Source: Diphasiastrum complanatum
Lineage: Eukaryota > Streptophyta > Lycopodiopsida > Lycopodiales > Lycopodiaceae
Assembly (NCBI GenBank): GCA_029204225.1
Contig: MU832113.1
Location: 1 to 64,000 of the forward strand
Length of the DNA stretch: 64,000 nt
Direction: 5' to 3'
This document shows positions 30,701 to 44,200 of the stretch, piece after piece. Position 1 is the stretch's first letter, and every line of letters begins with the position of its first letter. The position numbers were made by a program, and so were the translations under genes. A model generated the notes under the pieces. The model had not been told where the DNA came from. It made no database searches and saw only the letters and a program-made list of their open reading frames with translations.

Positions 30701-33700
30701 AAGATGGACAGTGAACTTTGGAAGAGTATATTGACATTCTCTGTATTCATTGATCCCTGCTCTATTGCTTTTGGCACAGAGATGAAAACATGCTGGAGTT
30801 TTATCACCTCTAGGCTTTAATGTGTTCAAACAATAAGTCCTATTGACATTTTTTCCTGTCATCAGCAAGAAATGCTTTGGAATATGCTGGACATGGCCCT
30901 GATTGCTGGAGACCCTTTTCACTCAAAGTGGCATTAATAGCTTGAATTTAGTTTTAGAAACCTATGGAGATTTACCTTTCTATTTATACGGCAACAAAAA
31001 TCTTGCCTTGTTGAAGAGTCGACTTTCATCACTAATGCTATTCTATGCAATATGGTCATTGTGCTAGAACATTCAGCCTCATCTCTTATGGAGTCCAAGG
31101 TTTAATAAAATATAACCTCTTTCAAGGTTTTGGAAGCCCTTCCAGCTTTTCTGAGGAGATGGAGTTCCAAGTGCATGTCAAGCTGCAATCAAAAAGTACC
31201 AAACTGACAGTCAAGCATTGCAGTATATTGCTTTTGTTTATGCTTCAAAGAAGGAAACACTTCGAAATAAATTTTTTGAAGACGGTTATGCATTCCAGTT
31301 CTAGGTTACACCAATGTTTAATGCTTAGAAACCCGTTCTGACCGTTTTTGGTCGGAATGCACTGTACATTCTGGAACGCACTGGGCCAGAATGTTTTTTT
31401 TTTACTCCAAAAAAAAAAATTGTGCATGAATATAAATTTTTGTCTTTGTTAAACGATTAAAAAAAAATATTTAGATTTTTCTGGCCACATTCGAGAACAG
31501 AATGTGTTTTGGATTAAAAACATTCCAACCCAGGTAAATTGAAGAATGGTTTCTCACAAAAACATGTGGGTGAATTGGCGAACATAAATAGAGAGCAATT
31601 TTGAGGCCTTAGTTCATTCTTTGTTTGGAAACTGAAACATCCATCTCAGAAGATGGAAGGTAGAGGAGATTTTAAGCAGATATTCTTGAAAATGTGTAGG
31701 TTGGATTTGAGTATGCTTTGAAACAAGTTGCAGGGAGCAGGAGATTTTTTATGGGGAGGACTTTTGGCGAGCTTTTTGGAAACTGAAACTCTAACCAAAT
31801 GCTCACAGGCGAGAGATTATTGTATCCTACTAGTCTAAGTATATTTTACTTTATGGTAGATGGGTCTGTGGGAAAAGCATTTTTGGACCTCTATTAAATT
31901 GTGTCTTATTTGATGGGGAGGACTTTTGGTGAGCTTTTTGAGGCCAAACACAAAAGCTCACCACTAAATCAAATTGCAAGCTTGATAAAGCTGCCTATGG
32001 TTCTAGTCCTGCAAGATACATACTTCAATACATCTAGGATGTCTCAGATGCCTTGGAAAATCAATCACTAGAATAAGTGAGCTAGATCTTGTAGATGAAA
32101 CAACTCATATTTTAAAATGTTGTTAATGTACTTGTGATTTTCATGAACATGTATTATAATGATTAAATTGCAAAATGTATCGACTTGTTGGAAAGACTAA
32201 ATTATTACCAAGCTAGAGAAATGGTTGTTTTCCCTAACATTGTGACATCTATATATGACTAGATTTTGCTTGATACTCATATATAGATGTCACGATGTTT
32301 TACAACATGCTTCACTTGACTTTTGGGAAATGCAATTTGCAATTGTTTTCAAAAGGCTAGCATTTGCTAAAGTAAATAATGGTCTTTGTTTCTCTATATG
32401 AAGCATTCAAACTTAGGTGAAACTACCCCATCCACTAACAGTCAGGTGACTTCCACCATTTTGTGAGGCCTTACATGTATTGGATGCATGCACATAATAG
32501 GGTGAAAGTTACCTATTTGTAGACTCATTTGTGCTTTTGACTCTTCACTAAGGCCTTTGTTGGCCCTGCCGTAGGCACGGGCTTATTGTTTTCATGTTTG
32601 GTTTTAGCCTGCTTGCGATCTTTTCTTTTTCTTTTCTTTTTTTAAAAAATATTTTTTATATATTTTGAGGGGCCTTATGATTATTGCGACATCGACACGT
32701 ATTAGTGTTCTTAGTTTTTAAAAACATTGTATTTTGAAGTTTTTAAAGCCTTCACGTTGTCGCAAATCAGTGTGGACGGAGACAATTTGAAGTTTTGTTA
32801 TTTCTCTGTCACTTTCTTGGAGCTTCTCGCTGGCCTGCATGCAGGCGCGGGTGTGAATGTCTGGGTGCCACCTACGTCATCTGATCCTATTTCAATCGTA
32901 GTCTTCTCCAGGAATCGTACGTAATTTACATCCTGTGATTTATAGAGAAGCGATTTTGAAAAGAGAGAGTGAATATCAGACTGATAGAAACTGAAAGCGC
33001 ATAATTTTGAAAGGAAAAACTGGGTATCAAATTCGTAGAAACAAACGGAAAGCAATATAGCACGCGGTTATGAAGTTTGCCAGGTTCAAATTTATGGCAA
33101 GATGCTCATAGTTTTGCGTACGGTTTGTGGTGGTGTATAGATGATACAAACTTGTAATTGTTTTACCAAGAGCTTGTACCATTTCTGCAGTCAGGTCTCT
33201 TTTTTAAAGTACGAGCTGTATTGTAATCATGAGTTTGTGTAAGAATTTGCTTCAAACTACAAGAAATACATTGAGTTGATTTCGTTGTCCGCCATCTACA
33301 GTCTAGAGTATGATGTTTCATCTGGCATTTCGATTCTAGATTTGTGAGATATACTTTTTGAAGGACCAGAGGCTTACGTTGAAAGATAAGCCTGCCAAGT
33401 TATACTCTGACATAGTTGTTAAAAGGTTCTATTGAAAGTCCTCAGACACACCAAACATTTAAAAAGTTCTCTGAACTTTTTCTAAAGAGTCTGAGACTTT
33501 GTATGGCAGTTTACTAATAATCTTATGAAGGAATTAAAATTCTGCAAATCATGCATTGAAGAGTATGGCCTTTGTGTTGGAATCCTTCACCTTTGTTGCT
33601 TCAGTGTCATCATAAAGATGGAATCACAAATCTCTCGATTCCAACCATTTAACGTTACCTTTATCAATCCTAACTTTACCGTTATCATCCCTTTCAATAA

Positions 33701-34640
33701 AACAACGTTAAGTCCATTAAGGTGTTCCCAGAGTGATAAAGGACCTGCTGCAGGAGTCAAACTTCCTCGAAAAGTTTGAACTTCGACTAGTGTGAGATGG
33801 AATATCGAGTGTACCCTATTAGTCCACCCACCTTCTAGATTACTCCCTAAATTACACTAACCTCTTATTTCGCAACACACCTTAATTGGGAATGAAAATT
33901 CAATATTACCACCAAAAGTTAAGATCATATGGTTACTATTCAATCTTAGGTTTTGTAACACTACAGCTAGTTGGCGAGGATAAAGTTCTGTTCCCGAACA
34001 TGGAAGGAGTCATCCTATTTCCATCAACAACTCTTTTTTTCGATTTTCTATTTTTGATTTTGAAGACACTCCCACCCATCGCATATGTTGTCTTTAAATA
34101 TTAAGAAAATACTTATAACTTTTCGTTTCCACCTAAATGACGCCTTTGATATTCCGAATCGAGCCCGATTATCACGTCAATTATCTGCTTACCATCTACG
34201 TCGATCCAACTTCACATTTTGACTCTAAAATATATCTACCTAGTGTTCCCGATGGTCACAAACATCCTCGTTTCAATAATCTTCATGATAAGGACATTGA
34301 TTCTGCAACAAGTATTGAATATTCTATCTAGCGGAAGCCGAAGACGCGATCCCACGCTTTCTTTTATCACTAGAGCCGCTCCGAACCACTTCAACAGTAA
34401 AATGTGGCATTTATAAAGAAAAGACACACCGAGTAAATATACGACCACTCTCCAATCTTCTGCATCTTTTATATCCTTGTCGGAGATAAAACATGCCCTT
34501 TCCTCTCCTCTCCGTATTTGTTCTTAGTCCATTCAATAGAGAATTTATTCGTGTATTACTTTTCTTCTTTCATAGTAAAATCTATCATCACGTGTAGGAT
34601 TGTATCCTATCTCGAGATGTTGTGTGCAATAATTTATGTT
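30700..34640. other. intergenic, no gene recognised
   Basis: No ORF here resembles a known protein. A repeated phrase, gatggggaggacttttgg.gagcttttt, occurs at about 31747 and 31912; the second copy folds with aaaagctcacc at 31952-31962. A strong hairpin lies at 32236-32299. Confidence 0.5.
32236..32299. repeat. 23-bp inverted repeat with 18-base loop
   Basis: The arms are aacat-t-gtgacatctatatatga (32236-32258) and tcatatatagatgtcac-g-atgtt (32277-32299). All 23 positions pair except one T/G, which would be a U-G wobble in RNA. It could be a small foldback element. Confidence 0.8.
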
Positions 34641-34659
34641 TCTTGGCCTAGTCGGGGCT

Positions 34660-34800
34660 TCGATAGGAGATCTTGGCAATACTTCGGTAGGGTCTCAGCA
34701 GTACTTCGGTAGTAGAGCGCGACAGTACTTTGGTAGGACGCCTCGACAATACTTCGATAGGAAACCTCGGCAGGACTCGGCAGGAAACCTTAGCTGGAGA
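34660..34800. repeat. short tandem repeat, ~24-base unit
   Basis: Four to five copies of a unit with core cagtacttcggtagg (variants caatacttcgatagg, cagtactttggtagg), ending in ctcggcaggactcggcaggaaacc. It leads directly into the larger duplication. Confidence 0.75.
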
Positions 34801-36738
34801 ATTTATTTGCTAACCCCTGCAAAAGATTTAGTAACACTTCGGGGAAGAAAAACATCAGTATTGGCGAAAAGGCAAAATTCAATCAAAGTCGGTCAGTGGA
34901 CAAACCATCGAAGTCATTTTGAGAGTATTTCCTTTTCTTTAGCTAGGAGATTCAATTTTTCCTTAGTCGGTAGACAAATATATCATCGAGGAACGACGAT
35001 TTATAACCATAAAAAGTCATCAGTACAAAGACTTGGCCTAAGCGACGTTAAGGACTAAGGAGTGTGGCTTAGACCTAGTGTCCGAGGTGAAGTAACTTTC
35101 ACCGCTCAACTCAACTCGCTCGTAGGAGTAGGAAGATAATGAGGGCTGGCCCCTACTAATTGAAAAATAGGTTTTTCAAGTTTCAGACTAACCCGAAAAA
35201 GGGTCTCAAAAATTTTCGAGTTTCAAGTCTCGAAAATTTTCGAGACTCAAAACTTCGTCTCTCCACAAATTGTCTCGAAAATTTAAAGACTCCAGAAATT
35301 CGAGTTTTGAGGCTCAAAATATTGAAGTCTCCAAAAATTTGAGTTTCGAGTCTCGAAAATTTTGTCTCTCCACAAATTGTCTCGAAAATTTGGACACTCC
35401 AAAAATTTGAGTTTCGAGTCTCGAAAAATTCGTGTCTCAAAAATCTTGACACTCAAAACATTGAAGTCTCCAAAAATTCAAGCTTTGAGTCTCGAAAATT
35501 TCGCGTCTCCAAAAATCGAAACCTCGAAATATACCTCAAAAATATCTCCAAAAATTCGTGTCTTGAGTCTCCATAAATTCGTTCCTCCACATTGACTCTC
35601 GACAATTTGGAGTCTCCAAAAATTGAGTCCCGAAAATTTGGAGACTCCAAAAGTTCGAGTCTAGAAAAATTGGTGTTTCGAGTCTCGAAAATTTTGAGAC
35701 TCCAAAAATTGAAATCTCCAACAATTTGAGTTTTGAGTCTCGGCAAGACTAGGCAGGAAACCTTAGCTGGAGGATTTATTTGCTAACCCCTGCAAAAGAT
35801 TTAGTAACGCTTTGGGAAAGAAAAACATCAGTATTGGCGAAAAGGCAGTCGGCGGTCAGTGGACAAACCATCGAAGTCATTTTAAGTGTATTTCCTTTTC
35901 TTTAGCTAGGAAATTCAATTTTTCCTTAGTCGGTAGACAAATATATCATCGAGGAATGATGATTTATTACTATAAAAAGTCATCGGTACAAAGACTTGGC
36001 CTAAGCGACGTTAAGGACTAAGGAGTGTGGCTTAGACGTAGTGTGCGAGGTGACGTAACTTTCACCACTCGACTCAACTCGCCCGTAGGAGTAGGAAGAT
36101 AATGAGGGCTGGCCCCTACTTATTGAAAAACATATTTTTCAAGTTTCAGACTAACCCTAAAAAGGGTCTCGAAAAGTTTTGAGTTTCGAGTCTCGAAAAT
36201 TTTTTGTCTCAACAAATTCGAAAATTCGAAAATTTTCGAGACTCAAAACTTTGTCTCTCCACAAATTGTCTCGAAAATTTAGAGACTCCAGAAATTCGAG
36301 TTTCAAGACTTGAAATATTGAAGTCTCCAAAAATTCGAGTTTTGAGTCTCGAAAATTTCGTCTCTCCACAAATTGTCTCAAAAATTTGGACATTCCAAAA
36401 ATTTGAGTTTCGAGTCTCAAAAAATTTGTGTCTCGAAAATTTCGAGACTCAAAATATTGAAGTCTCCAAAAATTTGAGTTTCGCGTCTCGAAAATTTCGT
36501 GTCCAAAAACTGAAACCTCGAAATATGCCTCAAAAATATCTCCAAAAATTCGTGTCTCGAGTCTCCAAAAATTTGTTCCTCCACATTGAGTCCCAACAAT
36601 TTGGAGTCTCCAAAAATTGAGTCCCAAAAATCTGGAGACTCCAAAAATTCGAGTCTAGAAAAATTCATGTTTGAGTCTCGAAAATTTTGAGACTCCAAAA
36701 AGTAAAATCTCCAACAATTCGAGTTTTGAGTCTCGAAA
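34781..36738. repeat. ~970-bp direct duplication containing a TCTCGAAAATTT array
   Basis: Copy 1 is about 34781-35745 and copy 2 about 35754-36738 (offset 963-973). Each starts caggaaaccttagctgga and has ~370 bases of unique sequence (ending gagggctggcccctact). Each continues with ~550 bases of degenerate 15-23-base units built on TCTCGAAAATTT, TCTCCAAAAATT(C/T)GAG and TCTCTCCACAAATTG. The unit is self-complementary: a 22-base perfect palindrome centred on TCGAAAATTTTCGA lies at 35226-35247. Open frames on both strands here are artefacts of the array. Confidence 0.88.
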
Positions 36739-36863
36739 AATTTGTGTTCAATTTGAGTTGAGTTCGTGTCCAATTCGTGTCGAGTGTGCATTTAGTCCAA
36801 TTTGTGTCTAGAAAAATTCAAGTTTAGACATTTGTGTCTGGAAAAATTCTTTGAATTCGAGTC

Positions 36864-37118
<255 letters not shown>

Positions 37119-37119
37119 G

Positions 37120-38100
37120 ATTTGACGAATTTTTTTTAGGATTTTTTCATAGCTTGGGTTTTTAAGGTTTCCAGATAAAAGAAATAGCTGACTGAATGAT
37201 CGATTCCTTTGTGTAAAGAAACTTGAAAATTCAGATTTTATCTTGTTATAATTATTATGGCCGCCTTATCCATCATGTGAATTTTGAACTGGTCGGGATT
37301 TCGAAATGAATTAGATGCATGAAATTTATCACCACTTATCAATCAGTAGGTATGTAAGGACAATCATCCCAGTTTCGTAGTTTCAATTGGCTCTGTTCCT
37401 GTCAATCATTGTCCAAGATTCTTACAACATTCTGACGATATCGAGGCGGTAAAGAACAACCATACTATGTATAGGGATCGTCTTCTCTAGCGGAATAATA
37501 ATGTCTAAGACTCCACAATTCCGACTGGTGAATATATAATAATAAAGTTAGTACTAAGTAGGCGGATGAACCTTTCAAGTGGTCCTCAACAGGACAGGGT
37601 CTAGTTGTTTTTCCATTTCCATTTGGGCCAAAATGTGTTGTGCATTGCCGAACATAATGGTTGGAGCTACTTTCAAGTATTCGGGAGTTCAGATCCGTCA
37701 AAGTATCAGTAATAAGTAATCATTAGATGCTTTGATGCATTTTATGTTCAGATTTGTGAAAGCGGCAGTTATTATCAGATTCTTTGATGCATTTTCGGTT
37801 TAGATTTGTGAAAGCAGCGATAATTATCAGATGTTTCCATGCAGTGAAAAGATGATCAGAAAATGAGAAGTGTAGAGCGGGGTATGAATATTACCGAGGG
37901 CAGCTTCCATTGGAGGTGAAAAGCATTTCTAAGATGAGCATGGGCATGACGCCATTTCTTCTTAGTCGCTATTCTCTTTATAATACTACTCCTTGTTTAA
38001 ACCGTGCAGGCAGATTAGCCATCTTCCAATCGAATATTAGAAGGCATCAATCCCATAATAACAACAATACTTATTCCAGCAATAATAATAATAATAACAA
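37120..38100. other. no gene recognised
   Basis: I see nothing coding. A short (AAT/AAC)n stretch lies at 38055-38100. The phrase agatttgtgaaagc.gc.gt.attatcag recurs twice near 37750-37830. Confidence 0.45.
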
Positions 38101-38478
38101 TTCGTGTCTAGAGAAATTCGTCTAGAGAAATTCGTGTCTAGAGAAACTCGTTTCTAGAGAAATTCGTGGAGCTTACTCGCAGATGTGGATCATCTCTTTC
38201 ACCTATGCTGCTGGTAGAAGACTGTTGGTGACGCTCCATGGACCTAGAGTTCCTCATGCTCTTCCTCCTCCTGCTGGAGGTAGACTCATCTTCTGCTGGA
38301 TGTAGACCCATCTTCTGTTGGAGGTAGACCCTTGAGAAGTTTGCACGCCTCTGATGTGTCTTTTACATGCATAAGTATAAAAAACAAATTTACTATAAAT
38401 AGAATGGCCCTTAAAAATAGCACACAAACATGGCCAAACTATTATTGAGGGGTGTCAAATAGACATCAATTCCTAACA
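38100..38478 (-). repeat. copia 3' LTR with internal short tandem repeats
   Basis: The - strand LTR begins TGTTAGGAATTGATG at 38478, right after the purine tract attaaggagaag. A TATTTATAGTAAA TATA-like box lies near 38400. It contains four copies of a ~24-base unit (gtctacctccagcagaaga on -) at 38205-38335 and four copies of tctctagacacgaat at 38105-38169. The lower end is not fixed. Confidence 0.6.
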
Positions 38479-38490
38479 CTTCTCCTTAAT

Positions 38491-40761
38491 ATTTACTTTG
38501 TTATCTATTACTCTTATAAGTTCTCTAAATTTCTGATTTTTTTTTTGTCAAGACCTTTGGTAAAGATATCTGCAACTTGTTTTTCTGTAGGCTCCACTTT
38601 CCTTGAAAGTAGATGGATCCTTGGTTTCCAATACTATAGCCATGTAAGCAAAGTGTACATCCCCATCTTTATGATGATCCTCCTATCGATCCTCCTGTCG
38701 ACTCTTGATCTTCATGTTGCTTTTCAAGTCTAGTTGATCTCCTAGTCTCTTGTATACTAGATTCTCCCTGTTCCATAATAACACCATCCTTGATAGTTTC
38801 ATAGTACCATCTAGGCAATCTTCTAGTTTCTGATGTAGGATGCTTCTTGCTTGGTGAAGTAGGAGGTGAATAAGTATCCCATATACTTGACCTTTCCTTC
38901 CTCTTTCCTATCTCAATCAAAGACACTTTAGGATCTTGAATTGGTGTAGGCGATACATATATCGATTCAGGTTTTTGTAATAACTCGTCATATAATATAG
39001 AAGTTTCACCATCTTGATCTTTATCAAAATATATCTCTACATCTTTATGAATTGCCTCCTCATCAAAGATTACATCCCTATTTATGATTATTTTGTTACC
39101 CTTGTCATATAACTTATGATAATCTCTTGATTATCATAACTAAGAAATAAACCCTTGGTCGCCTTATAATCCAATTTGCTCCTAGAATCCTTAGGTATGT
39201 GAGAATAAGCAATAGTTTCGAACACTTTCAAATGACTTACATCTGGCTTCCGACCCATGTAAGCTTCCTCCGATTGTCTATATGTTCCTTTCTCCACTTG
39301 TATCTTAAACCATGTAAAATATTTAAAAGCTTCACCTTTATTTTTCAGAAGACATATCCACGTCTTTCTAGAGTAGTCATCTACAAACACCATATAGAGA
39401 CTTGCTCCTCCATAAGATTGAGTCTTCATAGGACCAGACAAATCTGTATGAACAAGTTCTAGAACATTTTTCGTCCTGAGTGTACTAGACAAAAATTTCT
39501 TTATATGATGCTTGTCTAAGACACAACCTTCACAAACATTGTGATCAGAAGACCTATAACCATGTTAAATTTCCTTCAGACTTGTAGACTTTTGGAATTG
39601 AGATGTTTATACCTCTTGTGCCATAACTTACTCAATGATTCAGTATCTACAACACTTGCATGATGATCCATCACCTGAGCTTGAAGTTTATACAACCGCT
39701 CTGCAAATATGCTCTTAGCTATTACTTCATTCTTCTTGATGAGAGACATCTGTTCATCAAACTGCATCATGTGTTGCTTTGCAAAAGCTGATACTGAGAG
39801 CAAGTTTTTCTTGATTCTTGGTACATAAAACACATCCTCTATATTTTCAGTCTTCCCTGAAGGTAGTTCTACTTGTACTTTTCCAACTTCCTTTATATCA
39901 TATGTATAGTTGTCCCCCAACTTTACATTTGACCCATCATCTAATTTTGAAAATTAGATAGCCAATCTCGCCTAGGTGTCATGTGCTTTGAAACTTCTGA
40001 ATCAATAAACTAAAAAAAAATTTCCTTTGAGAAGGCATTACCAGAAGATGTCGATGTCGAGAACAACTCATAGTCTTTAAAATCTACATCACTCAATTCT
40101 GCATTATAAGTTTCTTGTTCTTCAGCAAATTTTCCATCTCAAATAAAACAGTTTCCTTTTTGAACCACTTTTTTCCCATCTTCTGACGAATTTGATTGAT
40201 TTTCCTTCATATCTTGCTGCTTTTTAGTCTTCATCTTTCCTTTGCTACCCTTCTTGGAACTTTGCTCTTGTTTTTTTGCCAAAAATGTCTGTTCTCTGAA
40301 TTTATCACAACATCATTACAAAATTCTGATAGGCCAAAGGTAGACTATTAGGTACAATGGATTCCAAAACTGAATCTTGAATGCTTTCTTTAACTGTGAT
40401 AAGTTGGCTCCTCGGATCTTCCACTCGAGTAAAGTAATTTGTTACTGATTCACGTAAACCCACCTTCTATGTGTGAAGCTTATTAGTCAAGAACATGATT
40501 TGTGATTTACTATTTCGTACAAGTTTTTCAGTATATATCCTAAGCCTCCTTGTGTCCAACAACATCTCTAATATGAGATATAATCATATCTTTCACTGAT
40601 AAGTTGATGATATGATGAGCTTTTCTTGTACGTCTCTGATACTCCCGCGACTCTCTGTCAATGGTAGAATGTATCTCGACACCTGTGACGATCTCGCAAT
40701 ATTTTTTTATCTTGAAGAATATTTTGAATCTTGAACTTCCATATGATGTAGTTCGTTTCAT
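38491..40761 (-). pseudogene. copia element with deleted integrase core and RT
   Basis: A - strand copia. Gag starts at ATG 40761 (MKRTTSYGSSRFKIFFKIKKY). A protease remnant (FIDSEVSKHMT) lies near 39970 and GAG-pre-integrase at 39920-39576 (LWHKRYKHLNSKSL). Integrase is at 39492-39088 (ELVHTDLSGPM, FVDDYSRKTW). There IQVEKG jumps to SEEAYMGRKPDVSHLKVF, losing the second catalytic Asp and the Glu. The linker with ETRRSTR lies at about 38760. RT is missing, and the RNase H end QVADIFTKGL lies near 38560. A large internal deletion and several frameshifts make it inactive. Confidence 0.82.
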
Positions 40762-40840
40762 CTTGTGAAGAATTGAAAAAGATTATCTATGTTAGATATA
40801 GGGGTCTTATGTTTTTTACATCAAGCATCTAGGTGTAGGA

Positions 40841-41231
40841 TGTTGATAGGAATAAATTTGGCATAGATGGCAAATTATGCATTTCCACTTGTAATGCCAC
40901 TATTGAGCCAAAATAGAGTAAGAGGCTAAACACGTGCCAATTAGAGTGTAGACAAGTGTAAAGTTTTTGTTTGATGAATTCCAAGAGGTCCAATAGGATT
41001 TAGAGGTGGAACCTTGTGAGGTCCAATAGGAAATTGAGGTGTGCTTGAATATAGTCCAATAGAATTAAGAGGTGCATGGATCAATGATCCAATAGGATCA
41101 AGAGGTGACAAAATATGGTCCAATCATAGTTAAGCATAGTGGTAGCTCGTGGACCTACTAGTATCATTGTACTCCTCATTTTGAATCTAATTGATTTGGT
41201 GACTTCATGGATTTTGTGAGTTATTGGATTT
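40841..41231 (-). repeat. copia 3' LTR (inner end uncertain)
   Basis: The + strand starts tgttgataggaata at 40841, the reverse complement of an LTR end TATTCCTATCAACA. It lies downstream of the 1100-codon copia frame. It is AT-rich with repeated phrases of the type tccaataggatt.agaggtg (about 40985-41110). The junction with pol near 41231-41300 is not certain. Confidence 0.5.
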
Positions 41232-44200
41232 CTAGCTTTCTCTCTCTACCCGAGAGCTCATGATGCATTTTCTCTCTCTACCCGAGGAGAGCAGCTTGTT
41301 TTTACTTAGATTATTTTTTGAATACTTCCTATACGTGTGAGTGAGAGTTGGAAGTGATTGAATGCATGTAGTAGTGTGTTTTTGCCATAGCTCCATTGGA
41401 GTATCTGCTCTGAGAATTTTCCATATGGAATTTTTCAACATAGAGTGAGCATATCTAGATTGGCATATAAAGACATGATTTTCATAAAAATCAATTTCTA
41501 GGCCTAGGATGTAATGCATCTCTCCTAGATCTTGCATTTTAAACTCACATCCAAGTGCTAGCTTGGTTTCATCAACTAGCTTGATACAACTTCCACAAAG
41601 AATAATGTCATCAACATAAATTAGAAGAATGACAATATTGCTATCAACAAACTTTAGATACATGGAAGGATCATAGTCACTAAGAGTAAATCCTAGTGAG
41701 ATAAGAAAAGAGTTAAGTCTTGAATACCATGATCTTGGTGCTTGCTTGAGTCCATACAGACTTTTGAAGAGCAAGCACACTTTGGACTCATCCTTGATGA
41801 ATCCTTGAGGTTGTTCCATATAGATCTCCTCCTCAAGATAACCATTTAGAAAAGCATTGGATACATCTAATTGGAACACCTTCCACTTGAAAAAACAAGC
41901 AAGAGAAATAAGAATTCTTATTGTCACCATCTTTGCAACGAGTGCAAAGGTCTCCTCATAATCAAGACCATGGATTTGAGCAAATCCTTTGGCACATAGT
42001 CTTGCTTTATGCTTGTTGATGGTGCCATCATGATTGAATCTGATCCGAAATACCCACTTGCAACCAATCACATGCTTGTTGGATGGAGGATCCACAAGCT
42101 CCCAAGTATTGTTGGTGATCAATGCATCATACTCTTGCTTCATGGCATCATAGCACTCCTTCGTATTGAGTGCCTCTTGTACATTCTTTGGCTCTTCATG
42201 AGAGACATAAAAAACATAATTAGTGGAATCAAGATCCACTTGTTTGCCTTTGTCAACATATGAGAGCCTCTTAGGCTCGGATCTATCTCTCATGGATCTT
42301 CTTGGTGAAAAAATCTGAGGAGAGTCTTCTTCAGATCTCGACCTCATCACATCATGATTGTCTTCAAAATCAATAATTGATGATGCATCCATAGATTTCT
42401 TGATCTCGGCCTCTTCAAATGATGAGTGTTGATCTTCATGAAAGACAACATCTCTACTTTCAATAACTTGAGAAGTAGAGAGTATAAAGACTCTATAGGC
42501 CTTCTTGGTGGATGAGTATCCAACCATGATCCCTTTGCATGCACTAAGATCTTCCTTCTTCCTTGTTTCCAAGGGAATATGCACAAAGCATAAGCATCCA
42601 AAAACTCTAAGGTGATCAACCTTAGGCTTCTTCAAAAATAAGATTTCATATGGTGACTTTCCTCCAAGAGCTATATGTGGGAGAATATTGCAAAGATAAT
42701 TTGCACAATTAATGGCTTCTCCCCAAAAATCTTTGGGCAAAGATGCCTCAATTCTCATAGATTTTGCACATTCACATAGAGATCTATTCTTTCTCTCGGC
42801 CACTCCATTTTGAGATGGAGAGTAGGCACAAGAAAACTCTCTTTTAATGCCTTCAAGCTCACAAAAATCTTGAAATTTATTGGAGATATATTCACCACCT
42901 CCATCATTTCTAAGAGCTTTAATCTTGAATGAGAATTGCTTCTCTACATAAGCTTTGAAAATAAGGAAATGATCAAACACCATAGATTTTGAAGCAAGAA
43001 GATATATCCAAGTGAATCTTGTGTAATCATCAATGAAAGTAACAAAACAAGTGGCTCCTCCCTTGCTTGTAGTTGATGAGAAATGCACATCCGAGTGGAT
43101 TAACTCCAAAGGATGCTTTCTTTTGATAGAAGATCTTGTAAATGGCTTTTTGTGAGATTTAGCAATAGCACAAGCCTCACAAGGCTTGATCTTCTTGGAG
43201 AGTGACTTTGGCAAGCCAATAGCTTTGGCTTCTTTGATCATAGAGAGCATGGATTTGTAGTTGGGATGTCCCAACCTCCTATGCCATAATTCCTCCATAG
43301 AGAGCTTGTTCACAAGAGCAACATTACAAGCATTCACATACTCATTTGGATCTAGTTTATAGATGCCACCAAATCTAGATCCTAATGCAAGTATCTCATC
43401 ATTCTTCTTAATAGTGCAAGTATCAACATTGAATTTTACATCAAGGCCATTATCAAGCAATTGGCCAACACTAATAAGATTCTTGGTAAGCTTAGGTACA
43501 TAAAGAACTCTAGAGAGAGAAAGAACTTTAGAGGATGCAAGCTTCAAGAGAATGTTCCCTATGCCTTCAATGGGACATTCAAAATCATTTGCAGTGTATA
43601 TTGATTTCTTGACTCCATCATAAGGTGCAATAGAAGAGAAAGAGTCCTTGGAGCTACACATATGTGAAGAGGCTCCACTATCAATATACCATACGTCGTC
43701 CTTCTTGAAAGGAGTAGATGAGAAACTAGAGACCATAAGAGATCCCTCTCCATCACTTGCAATAGTGTCTTCCTTCTCATTGGTAATATTGGCTTGCTTG
43801 AGTTGATTCTTCTTTTTGAAGCAATTAGTGGCATAATGACCTTTCTTGCCACAATAAAAGCACTTGATCTTCTTCTTCTTGAGCTTGGATGATGAAGCAT
43901 TAGAGGAATCATTTTCCTCCTCATCTTTGTCTTTGGATTTGACTTTGTCCTTGCTTGAGGATTGTTGATGCTGGTTCTTGCTCCTCCCTTTGTGCTTATC
44001 CTTGGCAAAGAGAGCTTTGCCATCATTATGAGTGAGAGAAAGCTTGTCCATCCTCAAGAGCTTGTACTCTTGTCTTGATTCTTCTGAAATTAGCACACTT
44101 TGGAGAGCCTCCAAACTTGGTAGCTCCTCCTTAATGGCATAGGATTGGACAAGGTTATCAAATTCACTTCTCAAGCCATTGAGAATGACTTGAACTAGCT

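Noticed and set aside
35160..36791. Several overlapping open frames on both strands with repeated SLENF/FRDSKL-type phrases
   Set aside because: They arise from the self-complementary tandem array and are not genes.
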